Part shown: positions 24,479 to 36,956 of the stretch, piece by piece
How positions within the stretch are numbered: position 1 is the stretch's first letter
How the letters are laid out: the number at the start of each line of letters is the position of its first letter
Assembly (NCBI RefSeq): GCF_963678635.1
Contig: NC_087066.1
Coordinates: forward strand, 7,469,954-7,533,953
DNA length: 64,000 bases
Direction: 5' to 3'
Source of the DNA: Symsagittifera roscoffensis
Taxonomy: Eukaryota; Xenacoelomorpha; Acoela; Convolutidae
Notes under the pieces: model-generated
Database searches by the model: none
The model's input: the letters and a program-made list of their open reading frames with translations, nothing else
What the model was told of the DNA's origin: nothing
Position numbers and translations under genes: made by a program

Positions 24479-27400
24479 TCAATGTCTACTAGATTTTGAG
24501 CTCTTACTGCTTTTATGCGAAGAATGCAAATCGGGGGATTTGTCGTTCGAATTGGATTTCGAATTTTTTCCACTTTTGTAGGTCGGTGTCCTCGAGCGGC
24601 TTCTGGATGATCTTTTCTGGTGTTTCTTTGATCTTTTGCTTCGTTTTGAACTGCTTGATGACTTCTTGGATCCCTTGTCTTCAGCAGAGCTGTGCGAACT
24701 TTTCGAATTTGATCGATGTCGTCTCTTTTTCCTCTTATGATCTGACTTCGAACTGGGTACTTCCTCGCCCGAAGAGAGCGGTTCGCTCGTTTTTGCCGCA
24801 CTTTTTGTGGCCTTTTCTTTTTCCTTTTTAGCTAAGCTAAGTCTAAACTGATCGAGCATCTGTTGAACAGTTTTTCCAGACTTCTTTGTTGCTTTTCCAC
24901 TTTCTAATTCATCTTGGTACTTCATGACTTTGACTTCAATCTCTCTCAGAACCGACCGTTTCTCGGAGTCCGAAAGATTCAGTTCTTCAAGGATCTGAGA
25001 CGCACTGGCTTTTGAGGAGTCCTCATCTTTGCCCTTTTTTCTACCTGTGCTCTTATTTGGGTCAGCGGTCGGTTGCTGCGAAGACCTTATTGGCGTTGCA
25101 GTTTTAACCAGCTCCTCTACTTTGCTATCCTCTAACGGCGCTCCATCTATATCATCCGTATCTGCACTCTGACTACCTTTAGTAAACAAATCCAATCCAT
25201 TAATTTACAGAACAACAAACATCACATTGTAATAACAATAAATAAATCCAAGTGCAAATTTAACAGCAATCAACAAGCATTTGTCAAATGAAGCATGCAG
25301 CGCAAGTTTACCTGCGTCAGGAGCAATTTCTTCATTCCCATCATCGCTGTCATCGACAGTATCCCACTTGGAAAGAGTAGCAATTACGGGGGGTTGGTCC
25401 TCGACGTCTTCAATGGCGTCTATCTGGTGCCATTTGGACTTCACTTCGGGTACTTTTTCATCTTCTTCCTCCTCCTCTTCGTCTTCCAACGCTTCTCCGT
25501 CAATATCATTCGAGGCTGTTTCTTCATGAGGAACTATTTCATCATCGCTCATTTCGGCTTCGTCTTTGGACAGTGGGATCCCGTCGAGATTCTCGTTGTC
25601 TTGCAGCTCGTCCAGATCCAATTCTACTTCATCTGTTCTCTCTGCTTTAAGACCTCCGCTTCTGGTTCCTTCGGGGTCGGCAGAATCATCGGCATCCGAA
25701 TCATCGTCATCGTCCGATCCCACATACTTTTCCAAACCGAGGAAAACATTTTGCAGCTTAATCAACATATACTCCGGATATACTGTCCAGTTTTCCCACG
25801 CTCGGAAGCAGCTCATTACTTTATTTTTAAATTGTTCCTGCTTAAATTTTCCTTCCAGCGACTGATAACTGTCGTGCAATTTCTGGAAAATTTTGCACAA
25901 GTTGGGCTCAATGTAACGCCTGTATGAAGCTGCATTGGGTATTTTAGCACTGCTGTTATGCAAAAGATCGTTGACTAAATACAAAAACGCCAAACGCTTT
26001 GAATGCTGTTTTGTGTGCTCCATTTTGGACATCATTATTCGGATTATCTGCTCAGCGCAGTCGGCATGGTTGAGACAGAAAACCATAGCTATTTCAATTT
26101 GGTTCCGTGTGCATGTCAGATCCTTCATTATGTCGTCTAGCTTTGATTTATTCGTTGTGGTCAGGAAGCCTCTCTTAGGCGATTTGCGACCACTGCTGGA
26201 CCCATCTGCTCCAGTTTTCCCTCTACGGCTTGAGCTCTCTGGACTCATAGGTCTGCGATGTTTGGGTTTCACAAACAGACCACTGTTCAGCATTCCAGAA
26301 TCTTCTTCATCAATGTCATCGCTGTCTATGTCACTTTCCATGCCTTTTGTGTAAACATTCTTAGGCGGAGGTTTCCAAATGGGTCCGTTTTTGAACATTC
26401 TGAAACTTTCCGTCCTCCAATATGAGACATCGTCACCTTGGAGAACTGAAAAAAGTTTCCATCTGTAGTACAAATGAGCGGGACTTGCATTGTCGAATAA
26501 AAACCGAAACATTGGATTGTTTAGTTCGCGGTTCATAATCAGCGCTTCAAACATGGGACCCTCTCGCACGACAAACTCCACCATGCGGTGGATGAGACTC
26601 AGCAAAGTCCTGTCAGTTGGGATACACACTTTGACACAGGCCTCTTCCAGATGCTTTTCCCAGAGCTTTTTCACATCTTCGTCGTCCTCGTCTTCCAATG
26701 AAGACATGGAAGCCATGTCTGGATGGAGACAATTGAAGGGTTGCCTGGTAGGAGGTGGGGGCATCAGTAGTTTCCTAAGTCGAGTTGGAACATATATCGG
26801 GTGGGGAGGTATGGGAACAACCCGACCCCACGTTACAGACATCGTTGTCCCCTTATACTCGATTCCATTCAGGCTTCTCGCAGCTCTTTCAGCATCTTTT
26901 CGACACATGAATGCAACGAAACCGCAGTTCGTGTTTCGCCGCGAAGAGATTGATTTCTCGTCATCGGAGCGAGGATACATTATCTTAACACTTGCCAAAG
27001 GACCATAACGTCCGAAAAGTTTGCACAAATGTTCTTCGAGCAAATCCGTGTGTATATTTGAGCAGTAAAGGTTAGTAGAGTTGGGATCCGCGACATCAGT
27101 GTTAGCTATTTCTTCAGTAGCCGCTATTTGGTTTTTCAACGACAAAATTTTCTGCTCATGACTAGTAAGTGAACCACTTTTAGTTCTCATCTTCTCCTCA
27201 ATCGTTACTATTTGTTGTTTGATTTTGACATGCTCTTCACGAGCTTCATGCATTTGCTTCAATTCTTCTTTGAACGCCTCTAAATTACTCTTCTTTCTAT
27301 TTTCCTCCTTTTTAGTTTTTTTGGCTCTCTCATGTATCATTCTTTTCTCGATTTCCCGCTTGATTTCTTCTAAATTGCTACGAGCAGACGTAGAATTGGA

Positions 27401-27703
27401 AGAGGATTGCCTGCTTTTCTTTGCCTGAGGCTGGTACATAGTACCTTCTTTTTCATTTTTTAGCTCCTTCACACCCGATGAGTCGGCGTTGATTATACTA
27501 CCTCGTATAAAACTAGCTTTGGGTACTTCTGTTTTTTCGTCGAAAGATGCAACGAAGTCTTCGAATACCTTAGCTGTTTCCTTTTCTTCCTCTTTCTTCT
27601 TTTGTTCCTCCAGTTCTCGTTTCGATAATACTTTCTTCGAAACATTCATTGTGCCAGTATTGAAAGCTTTGAGTCGATCTGTTAGTGAGTTTTTGGACGG
27701 CAT
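24479..27703 (-). CDS. U2SURP: U2 snRNP-associated SURP protein (SR140)
   Basis: Nuclear splicing factor associated with the U2 snRNP. Exon 1 is 27703-25312 and exon 2 is 25176-24479; donor GTAAAC, acceptor CTAAAG. Combined length is 3090 nt, a predicted 1029 aa, close to the vertebrate protein. Domains in order: an N-terminal coiled region ending KSNLEAFKEELKQ; an RRM (TNLYCSNIHTDLLEEHLCKL, then NCGFVAFMCRKDAERAARSL); the proline linker VVPIPPHPIYVP; a SURP module (SLIHRMVEFVVREGPMFEAL, NPMFRFLFDN); a CID-type domain (IEIAMVFCLNHADCAEQI, CFRAWENWTVYPE); a D/E-rich stretch with DGIPL and DGAPL repeats; the cwf21-like KRSVLREIEVKVMKYQDELE; and a terminal RS/K-rich tail. I chose the ATG at 27703 because it follows an acceptor directly; the frame upstream looks intronic. 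Expression is probably housekeeping. Confidence 0.95.
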
Positions 27704-27712
27704 TTTCTCTGA
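27704..27712 (-). other. 3' splice acceptor five bases before the U2SURP ATG
   Basis: The minus strand reads TTGTTTCAG, then AGAAA, then ATG. An acceptor this close to the start implies either a 5'UTR intron or a spliced-leader trans-splicing site. Sequence alone does not separate them. Confidence 0.55.
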
Positions 27713-27835
27713 AACAATTAAAAACATCATTTGGGTCAACAAGCATACAACTTTTGAAGTTTTAAATTTTTTGTACATCCTCTTGAAATTTTTTTTAAAA
27801 TTATGAACTTCCAGCTGAAAAACTTCCAAATACAA

Positions 27836-28189
27836 AAAATGTTACCCAACAAGATTATCCACTTTTAAACGCTCTTCAATCCTAGTGATGAGATAGATTG
27901 ATTGAACTAGTTTTGCAAGCTGTGCTAAATTTACAGAAAAAACTGCTAAAAAAACGAGTTGAGAAAAGCGAAAGCTAATATGGCTCAGCTAACTAAAAAT
28001 GTTGATGAAAAGAGACATCGTTTTACCAATAAAATCGATAAACATAGGCTATCATTGGTAGTTTTCAATTTACGTCAAAAACTCAGCACATTATTATTCT
28101 TATTATTAAGAAGTTAGTGGTTTTTCCACAATGGGTTTCCTCCTCGACTATCTGTCGGAGTTTATTCAATCACTGTAACAAACAAAAAA
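27836..28189. other. U2SURP upstream region
   Basis: AT-rich sequence 5' of U2SURP that should hold its promoter and any first non-coding exon. No TATA or other motif stands out. Confidence 0.4.
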
Positions 28190-28990
28190 AATGAACGCCA
28201 AATTACTAAATTTGTCAAATTGCCAAGGAAAACCGCTACGAAAGACTGACACTTCAAAAAAACCGTTAGATGACATTAAATTGCCAATTTTTGTTGAAGA
28301 GTTTCTTTCGTATGGTCCGAAGCATCCGATTAGGGATAAGTATAATGAAAACCATTTCCTGGCCGACAATGATGAATAAGTAAGAAACCTACGTGAGAAT
28401 AGAATTGAGGGGGAAAATTGTGTGAAATAAAAGCCTCAGCAAAGTGGTACGCAAGGAATATCGGAGAAACACCCGTTGATCGTGCACTTTCAAAAGTGGT
28501 GAAATATTTGAAAGAAAATGATCTTTTTGCTATTCCTTATGATAAAGGCAATGGATTTTGTGCTATCAAAAGACATGACCGAAAACTACTGGAAATTTTG
28601 AATTGATAACAGTTGACTGAAATCAAAAGCGGCACTAATAGTTTGATCTGGGAGAGTGAAAAAGGATATCAACTACACACTAAATGAAAAAACAAGAACT
28701 GATAAGAGATAAAATTTTTTCAAAACTTAGAACTACAGGTGCTCAGCCCGTTGAGAGTTATACGGTTAGGCTAAAGTACACAAAAAAGAAGCACCACACC
28801 GCCTGGTTCTATCAATACCTGGCAGTAGTTATCATAAGCTGAATCAATATTTGACCCCCCCTTCTCGAAAAAGTTCCTGGCGCAAACATTTTCAATCTGC
28901 GTTAGACACCCGAGAAAAATTCGAAAAACTGATCTTTGGCAAAAAGGAACAAAGTAGTTGTTTTTCTTAAAAAATTACGACAAAAAAGTT
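28190..28990 (+). pseudogene. Penelope-like element, N-terminal RT fragment
   Basis: Two open pieces (28191-28379, 28418-28606) and decayed sequence beyond match the N-terminal region of Penelope-like reverse transcriptases in order: FLSYGPKHPIRDKYNENHFL; then AKWYARNIGETPVDRALSKV; then LFAIPYDKGNGFCAIKRHD; then, split between frames, a TGAQP segment and LPGSSYHK. A stop at 28377-28379 and later frame changes show decay. The palm motifs and endonuclease are absent. The complementary C-terminal part of a related element lies at 62.9-63.8 kb on the other strand. Confidence 0.7.
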
Positions 28991-29257
28991 TTTGAAAAAC
29001 AAAGATATCGTGACTACCTTAATACAAGGATAGCGGCAGTAAATGGGTTTCGCAAATCTTTGTTCGGAAGAGAACTTTGACCGGTTGCGAATGCATCTAA
29101 TTTATTTCTCTAATTGATTTGAGCGATGGTTTGTTTAAAAATCCGAATAAAAACAATTCTGGTTAAAACAAATCTGGTAAAATTATGAATTTGCAAAAGT
29201 TAAGGTCACTCACCTAAGTTTTAATGGAGCAATCATCTTAGATCAAATTTAGATGTT

Positions 29258-30147
29258 TGTGACATTCGACCAGAATGGGCAAAAATGCAATTTCGAATTC
29301 ATAGCCGCTGACCTGGAAGATTAACCGTTTTAGCAGATTAGCGACGTTATTTAAATGATTAGACGAATCGTGAAGGTCAGAAGATTCTGGAATTTTTAAT
29401 TTTTAAAAATTCGAATGATGACGTCACACTTCTGAGAAACGTCGAAACGGCCATTTTTGGAAAAAAGCAAGAAGAAAAACACAACAACAATAGTTGCGAT
29501 AGAATTAACGAGATACAACTGGGAATTGTCAGAGACCGCTCCGAATTGTAACGATTGTGTCGCTACAATCGTTACAGAGCAATTCACGCAAACGGTGAAG
29601 GGTGTTGGGACAGTGTGTGTCCAGCCTTCTGGAAAGGAGATAAGAACGTTATTTCCCCGTATTCCAGAATCCGGTGGGGTCTCGAGACCTGAACTCAAAC
29701 TATTTTATACAAATTTTAGCTTCCTGGTTATGTCCTGAATTGAATTTAATTAACATCCAGTTTCATTTTCAGATAATGAGAAGCTAGGAGTTGAGGGAAA
29801 GGGTTGATCCATCTTCGATGGAGATGATGATTTTTATCTACTGAACAAAAACAATAGTAATATAATAAGTAGTAGTAGCCCTGTTTTTAGGAGTGACCTC
29901 GTGGTCTGGGGATACTGAGACCCAGCCATGAGCTCACTATTCTTGCATATAATTAAGTTAATTTGAGTGTTTTGACCGAAGCCGAAAGCAGTAACGTTTT
30001 TGTCGACCCGATGTTAGGAAAACCACCAAAAGAACTGGCTTTGGCAGAGACGGAGAAAAGCATGTAGAGCTGTGTTTAGACGCTAGCCAGTCGTTTTAGA
30101 ACCTAGCTTTATTTTCCGTCGATATGTATTTCCGGGCGAATGTTACA
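29258..30147 (+). mobile_element. Solo LTR, diverged relative of the giant element LTR
   Basis: It starts TGTGACATTC and ends GAATGTTACA, imperfect terminal inverted repeats of the TG...CA type. Length is 890 bp, close to the 866-898 bp LTRs at 34-59 kb. Internal landmarks occur in the same order: a GGAATTTTTAATTTTTAAAA stretch, GGTTGATCCATC..GATGGA, CCCTGTTTTTA and TGAGACC. Orientation assumes the same sense as the large element. No clear 5-bp target duplication is seen. Confidence 0.65.
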
Positions 30148-30729
30148 GTTATAACCTAGAAGAGGAGACTTCGATGATTTTTTTGTCTGTTGTGAAAAGA
30201 CTTTAGTTTTATTTCAACTTTTAATCATTTAACTTATTTTGAAAAAAATGTGCAGAAACTCGTTTGTAATCATCGCCTTGGTGGTCAGCTTTTTCTACGT
30301 CACTCCCAGACGGGTTCAGTACACTTTTATTGAGCATAATCAAGTTTTAAACATTTTGCATTCGACGTGGAAAACGACGATCAGGCAAAGCTGACATTCG
30401 ATTTAAGCATGGTTTGTTTTCACTGAGACTTGTTGATTCGCCTGTTAAGGAACAGACGCAATAAGAACACATGCTTGTTCGGTTCTCTGTAAAAATTTTA
30501 CTTTTTTTTGCCTGAAAAAACGGTTAACAAACAATTGCAGTGTGTTAATAACCAAACGTGTATTTTTCGCTTAATCAAATCCCAATCGGAGTCAGAAACA
30601 CCATTTCAAACCCCAACTTTAGCAGAAAATATTTTCACGTGTGTTTTAACATAGGCGCTACGCGCAATACACCGAAGGCATAGACACTGAAGCAAAAACC
30701 AAACAACTTGAACAACTAATAATTGAAGA
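30148..30729. other. Intergenic sequence
   Basis: I see no gene or repeat that I can name. AT-rich, ending at the minisatellite. Confidence 0.4.
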
Positions 30730-31499
30730 ATAACAGTTCTAGAACAAAAAATCGTACTAATACATGTATACACCAAAATTTTGCTATATCGAGAAAGAGC
30801 CTGAAATAACAGTTCTAGAACTAAAAATCGTACTAACACATGTATAGGTTAAATTTTTGATATATCAACGAAGATCATAAAATAACACTTCTAGAACTAA
30901 AAATCGTACTAACACATGTATACACCAAAATTTTACTATATTGACAAAGGGCCTGAAATAACAGTTCGTGAGCTAAAAATCGTACGAACACATGTATACA
31001 CCAAAATTTTGCTATATTGGCAAAGATCATGAAATAACAGTTCGAGAGCTAAAAATCGTACTAACACATGTATACGTCAAATTTTTGCTATATTGACAAA
31101 GATCATGGAATAACAGTTCTAGAGCTAAAAATCGTACTAACACATTTATACACCAAAATTTTGCTATATTGACAAAGATCATGGAATAACAGTTCGAGAA
31201 CTAAAAATGGTACTAACACATGTATACAATAAAATTTTGATATATTGACAAAGATCATGAAATAACAGTTCGAGAACTAAAAATCGTAATAACACATGTA
31301 TACACTAAAATTTTGATATATTGACATAGATCATAAAATAACAGTTCGAGAACTAAAAATGGTACTAACACATGTATACGCTAAAATATTGCTATATTGA
31401 CGAAGAGCCTGAAATAACAATTCTAGAGCTAAAATCGTACTAACACAAGTATACACCAATATTTTGCTATATCGACAAAGAGTCTGAATAAACGTTGTA
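30730..31499. repeat. Minisatellite, about 76-bp unit
   Basis: About ten units, each with AATAACAGTTCTAGAACTAA, a TCGTACTAACACATGTATAC part, and ATTTTGCTATATTGACAAAG. Units start near 30731, 30806, 30880, 30957, 31033, 31109, 31186, 31262, 31337 and 31412. Divergence between units is low to moderate. Further units appear on the far side of the LINE at 32886-33010, so the array was split. Confidence 0.85.
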
Positions 31500-32885
31500 G
31501 AACTAAAAATCTTAGTAGTAGTAGTAGTAGTAAAAGACTTTAATTCCATTGGTGGATACAGGGTTAATATAAATATTGAATGAACTTACGATCGACAATT
31601 TTTACAAAAACATTTGACAAAGAATGTGCATGATCTGTTTATATCAAACAAAGTTGAAGTTTTAAGCAGTAAAAATTTATTCAGTTTTGATTTGAACATT
31701 CCCAGGGGCATGTCGAAAGATATAATTTTCAGACGCAGAAGTTCATTGGCAGCACGGGGAGCTCGTACAAAGAAGTTATCGTCAGTTTTCAATTTCCTCG
31801 TGTTCGGTATGACGAATAGGCCACTCGTAGCGGAACGCGTAGGAAGCGAGCTGGTTGCACTTTTGCAGTCAACATCAATAACATTGTTATGGAGCTTCCA
31901 AAGTAGAAGAATTTCAACTCTAATCAATACATAGCTAATTGGAAGCATATTCAGATTTAGTAGCCCTGAAACATACGATGAACATTTCTTGATCCATCTT
32001 AGAACTTTGTACTGGAACAGTTCAAGCTGATGTAATAGTGTCAAAGAAGGGCACCATGCAGGAGCACCGTAAAGTAAGATTGACAGAATGAGAGTATTGT
32101 AAAGTAACTTTTTTCGACTGCAGGATACCGAGAAAGGAATATTTCGTTTCAGAAAATAAAACAATCTGGAACATTTTATCAACTTAGTATTCAGATGGGA
32201 TTTCCAGGAAAGATTGTTGGAGACTATGATACCAAGATCTTTAATTTCATCAACAAATGGTAAGATGTCTGATCCGAGCAAGAATTGGATATAATCATCA
32301 TAACCACCAAAGTTCAGAACTTTACATTTGGCAGAATGAAACTGTAAGTGATTGTTAGTTGACCAATTAAAAAGAGAATCGATATCTTTTTGAACTAATG
32401 ATGGAGCAGATGAGCTATTAATCTTCAGGTCGTCTGCAAATAGATAAAATTCACTATTTAACACATCATCGGTCATATCATTTATAAATAAAATAAACAG
32501 AAGTGGGCCGAGAACACTCCCCTGAGGAACGCCCGAGGTAACTGGCAGAGGAGACGAAATTGATTGATTTATTAGCACACACTGATACCGGTTTGTCAGA
32601 TAAGATTCAAACAACTGGAGAAATTCAAAATCAAAGCCGAGTATAACAAGTTTAGCAAGTAACAAATGATGCGGTACTGAATCAAAAGCTTTTCTCACAT
32701 CAAAGTAAATGGCTAGTCCAGGAGAATTTTTATCGCAGGAAGAATAAATTGAGTCGAGATAGATGATCAATTGGCTGATAGTACTGCGCGACTTCATGAA
32801 ACCATGTTGCTGACGTTTGATTAGATGTCTAACTTTTGGATAAGTAAAGTTGAAAAGAATTCTTTCCAGGATAAGGGAAATTCGT
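31500..32885 (-). mobile_element. 5'-truncated LINE with reverse transcriptase
   Basis: One open frame on the minus strand encodes the C-terminal half of a non-LTR RT, readable upstream of the nominal ATG at 32797 to about 32885. Landmarks: QQHGFMKSRST, AIYFDVRKAFDSVPHHLLL, SGVPQGSVLGPLLFILFIND, FADDLKI (catalytic FADD), LGIIVSNNLSWKSHL, LLYGAPAWCPSL. The type resembles CR1/jockey-clade elements. The 3' side ends in a short TAC microsatellite near 31510-31530, typical of such LINEs. The 5' break in the RT and the minisatellite on both sides indicate an ordinary 5'-truncated insertion. The frame is intact, so the copy is fairly young. Confidence 0.85.
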
Positions 32886-33010
32886 GGTAAAATACACCAA
32901 AATTATATACATATATATAACACATATATACACCAAAATTTTGCTATATTGACAAAGAGCCTGAAATATTGACAAAGGACCTGAAATAACAATCGTAGAA
33001 CTAAATGTCG
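32886..33010. repeat. Minisatellite, right remnant
   Basis: It contains ACACCAAAATTTTGCTATAT, TGACAAAGAGCCTGAAAT and AATAACAATCGTAGAACTAA, the unit of the array at 30730-31499, with an internal partial duplication and a short TATA-rich expansion. Confidence 0.7.
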
Positions 33011-34299
33011 TACTTACGCATTGTAGATCAATTTCTATAGCTATAATAAAATACAAAAGATTGTGTTTGTATGTGTAGCAAAACGCCTCCTGTCGTTTCA
33101 ATCGGCCAATCGTATAAATTGGCATGTAGACTCATATGGGTCTCCGGAATAACTAAAAATCGTACTTACACATATACTTACAAGAAAGAGCTAAAATGAA
33201 AAAAAGCTATTAGTCTTATTATATTGAGAAATTGTGAAGCAGTCTCAGAATTGACAGTATGTAGCAGTAAAACAATCCGAAAAACAAATCCAAAAAACAA
33301 AAAAATACTTGCAGAAATAATAAAAGCAAAACTAAATGAAAGAAAGAATAATTAAATAAATAAACAAAACACGTGATAAAAATAAACAAAAATAAATATG
33401 TACATACATAAATTATAAATAAATATAAGCAAACTAAACATAATTAAATAAATAGAAGAACAGATAATTAAATAAATAAAGATGAACAAATAAAGAAACA
33501 AACATACGCAATCACGTGACATAGCGCGATATAGTCCAGCCCACATGATAATTGATAACTGTGGACGTTATTTGTCGACACTTGACAACAGACAACATTA
33601 AAAAAAAAAACCCGTTACACGATACCATAACACCTTGACTTAAGTCTTCGGTGTAATCAATTCAATTGATCCGAAAAAAAAATTCAAAAATTCCAATTGG
33701 TCTGATCAGAAAATTTTCTGGTCTAGCATATCTGTAGCGGACTACTTAATAGATACGGTCGAATTTTTATCTGAGAGGAAAAAAAATCTTTTGCATACAG
33801 TTTAGTAACATTTTCTCGATTTTGTACACTGAAACAATTTTATCTCCTAGCCTAAAAAACAATATATGTGGAGTTTTCACTGTCGAAGTTAAATTGATTA
33901 ATTGACTCCATTTAGCATGAACTTCAGGCTGCTAAATATAATTATATGAGAGGAAGCACTTTTCCACTTTTGTCCATTCAATCATATGAAAGACTTGCTT
34001 TCATTTACAGCTTCACGTTCGCCGTCTGCGAAATGTGCACATTTAACCTCTAGTGCTGTTTATGCATAGTTTCGCAATTAAAGAGTACCTGCCAGAAGCG
34101 CATCGGTTTTTGGATAATTGATTTAAGTTCAGTGTTCTTTTTAAATAACCAACTCGAATTCAACTTCTGAAACTGAGTTTTGACCTTTCAACTAGCTTAG
34201 ATTCTTATTATCTTAATGTTTTTCAATCTAGTCTTAGTTTGAAAGTCTAATATCATCACTAGTTGCAGATTACTGCGTAAGACGCAATTCATAGACAAT
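33011..34299. other. AT-rich intergenic sequence with AAATA simple repeats
   Basis: 33340-33500 is almost entirely A/T with AAATAAATAAAC-type repeats. Nothing coding is recognisable. The right edge is the sharp boundary of the tandem LTR array. Confidence 0.5.
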
Positions 34300-34587
34300 T
34301 CAATTAGTGCTGTTGTAGAGGAGGGGCGGTTGAAGTAAATACCTTTAATGAGGAGTCTAAAGTATCATAGTAACCGAGGTTACAGTCAGGAGTCCCTTCA
34401 TCACGTATTCCAGTCACAATCCTTGGAACTTTCTAGATATGGAAATGATAATGACATAAGAAGATGACAAGTGTTTAAGTCCTTTTCAATTAAAGTCGAT
34501 ACGGGTTACGTTTCTTCAATAAGAACACGCAACTCGACACGAGAAAATATAATATACAAGTGTTACAAATAAAAAATTTCGTCGAAA

Positions 34588-35453
34588 TGTTCCAGTCGGT
34601 CATGTCTGGAAGTTTGACCTTGAGAGACACGAAAATACGTAATTTTGGAGTGGAATTTTAATTTTCAAAATTTCGAATAGAGCCTGTCATGCTCAGTTTT
34701 CTCGTGCCATCTGAAAACACAAAGTGAGAAATCAGAACATCCGAATTTACAATTGCGGGAAAATACTCAAGAAAAACAGCGGGAAATGGCTTTTCGCAAT
34801 TTCCAGATATAAAAATAGGACACGAGTAGAGCTGTCTTATCCCGAAATAGGAGGAGAGACGATAAATAGAAGAAAGAACGACTACTCGGAACGAACTAGA
34901 GTGTCCCAATGGTTCAAACAAAAACTCAAGTTCTAGAGCCAGAACTTTTTTCCGTTACCAAAACTGACCAGTATCAAACTTATTTAGTTATATTACCTAG
35001 TTCTTGAGTTGCTTACCAATTTAATTACTCCCTGTACTCGAGTACATCAACATGTGAGTCCCCAATTTCAATTTTTCGAGTGTGTTTTATAATTGTTATG
35101 TTGAGATAAGGTGAGTTTTAGGTTGATCCATCTGAAATGGATCAAAGTTCCACTGTCCAATAAAAAGTAACTTAACGGATTGTTCCGACCCTGTTTTTAA
35201 CGGCGTTCGCGTATTTTGGGTAGTTTGAGACCTAAGTATGGGGACGTTCTTGTTTTCTAGAGTGGGGGGGATATTTTGGTAGTAGCCTTCAAGCTGTAAC
35301 GGGTTCTAGTCTCATGTCGCAAGCGAACCGAATTGGCTCCGACCGTTCTTGAGGTAGAAAAACACAAGAGATAGTGTCCCTGACTCTTGAGCCAATGGTT
35401 ATAGGGCCTATTTATTTAAGCCTCATGTGTGACTAAAGTAGGCAACTGTTACA
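34588..35453 (+). mobile_element. LTR copy 1
   Basis: It starts TGTTCCAGTCGG and ends CAACTGTTACA; length 866 bp. Its ends are imperfect inverted repeats (TGTGCCAGTC in the other copies against TGTAACAGTT). It carries a 70-codon open frame at 34724-34936 that exists in every LTR copy; I treat that as incidental. Confidence 0.75.
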
Positions 35454-35770
35454 TAGTGTTTTTATGGCGCTCCTGGGTTTTTTCAATTAGTGCTGTTGTA
35501 GAGGAGGGGCGGTTGAAGTAAATACCTTTAACGAGGAGTCTAAAGTATCATAGTAACCGAGGTTACAGTCAGGAGTCCCTTCATCACGTATTCCAGTCAC
35601 AATCCTTGGAACTTTCTAGATATGGAAATGATAATGACATAAGAAGATGACAAGTGTTTAAGTCCTTTTCAATTAAAGTCGATACGGGTTACGTTTTTTC
35701 AATAAGAACACGCATCTCGACACGAGAAAATATAATATACAAGTGTTACAAATAAAAAATTTTGTCGAAA

Positions 35771-36639
35771 TGTGCCAGTCGGTCATGTCTGGAAGTTTGA
35801 CCTTGAGAGACACAAAAATACGTAACTTTGGAGTAGAATTTTAATTTTCAAAATTTCGAATAGAGCCTGTCATGCTCAGTTTTCTCGTGCCAACTGAAAA
35901 CACAAAGTGAGAAATCAGAACATCCGAATTTACAATTGCGGGAAAATACTCAAGAAAAACAGCGGGAAATTGCTATTCGCAATTTCCAGATATAAAAATA
36001 GGACACGAGTAGAGCTGTCTTATCCCGAAATAGGAGGAGAGACGATAAATAGAAGAAAGAACGACTACTCGGAACAAACTAGAGTGTCCCAATGGTTCAA
36101 ACAAAAACTCAAGTTCTAGAGCCAGAACTTACTTCCGTTACCAAAACTGACCAGTATCAAACTTATTTAGTTATATTACCTAGTTCTTGAGTTGCTTACC
36201 AATTTAAATACTCCCTGTACTCGAGTACATCAACATGTGAGTCCCCAAATTAAATTTTTCGAGTGTGTTTTATAATTGTTATGTTGAGATAAGGTGAGTT
36301 TTAGGTTGATCCATCTGAAATGGATCAAAGTTCCACTGTCCAATAAAAAGTAACTTAACGGATTGTTCCGACCCTGTTTTTAACGGCGTTCGCGTATTTT
36401 GGGTATTTTGAGATCTAAGTATGGGGACGTTCTTGTTTTCTAGAGTGGGGGGGGGGATATTTTGGTAGTAGCCTTCAAGCTGTAACGGGTTCTAGTCTCA
36501 TGTCGCAAGCGAACCGAATTGGCTCCGACCGTTCTTGAGGTAGAAAAACACAAGAGATAGTGTCCCTGACTCTTGAGCCAATGGTTATAGGGCCTATTTA
36601 TTTAAGCCTCATGTGTGACTAAAGTAGGCAACTGTTACA
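35771..36639 (+). mobile_element. LTR copy 2
   Basis: TGTGCCAGTCGG to CAACTGTTACA, 869 bp, near-identical to copies 1 and 3. Confidence 0.75.
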
Positions 36640-36956
36640 TAGTGTTTTTATGGCGCTCCTGGGTTTTTTCAATTAGTGCTGTTGTAGAGGAGGGGCGGTT
36701 GAAATAAATACCTTTAACGAGGAGTCTAAAGTATCATAGTAACCGAGGTTACAGTCAGGAGTCCCTTCATCACGTATTCCAGTCACAATCCTTGGAACTT
36801 TCTAGATATGGAAATGATAATGACATAAGAAGATGACAAGTGTTTAAGTCCTTTTCAATTAAAGTCGATACGGGTTACGTTTCTTCAATAAGAACACGCA
36901 ACTCGACACGAGAAAATATAATATGCAAGTGTTACAAATAAAAAATTTTGTCGAAA

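Noticed and set aside
34724-34936. A 70-codon frame repeated in four LTR copies (also 35907, 37093, 58065)
   Set aside because: Its conservation follows from the near-identity of the LTR copies, and it has no domain. It is disrupted at the end in the 3' LTR by the 30-bp insertion.
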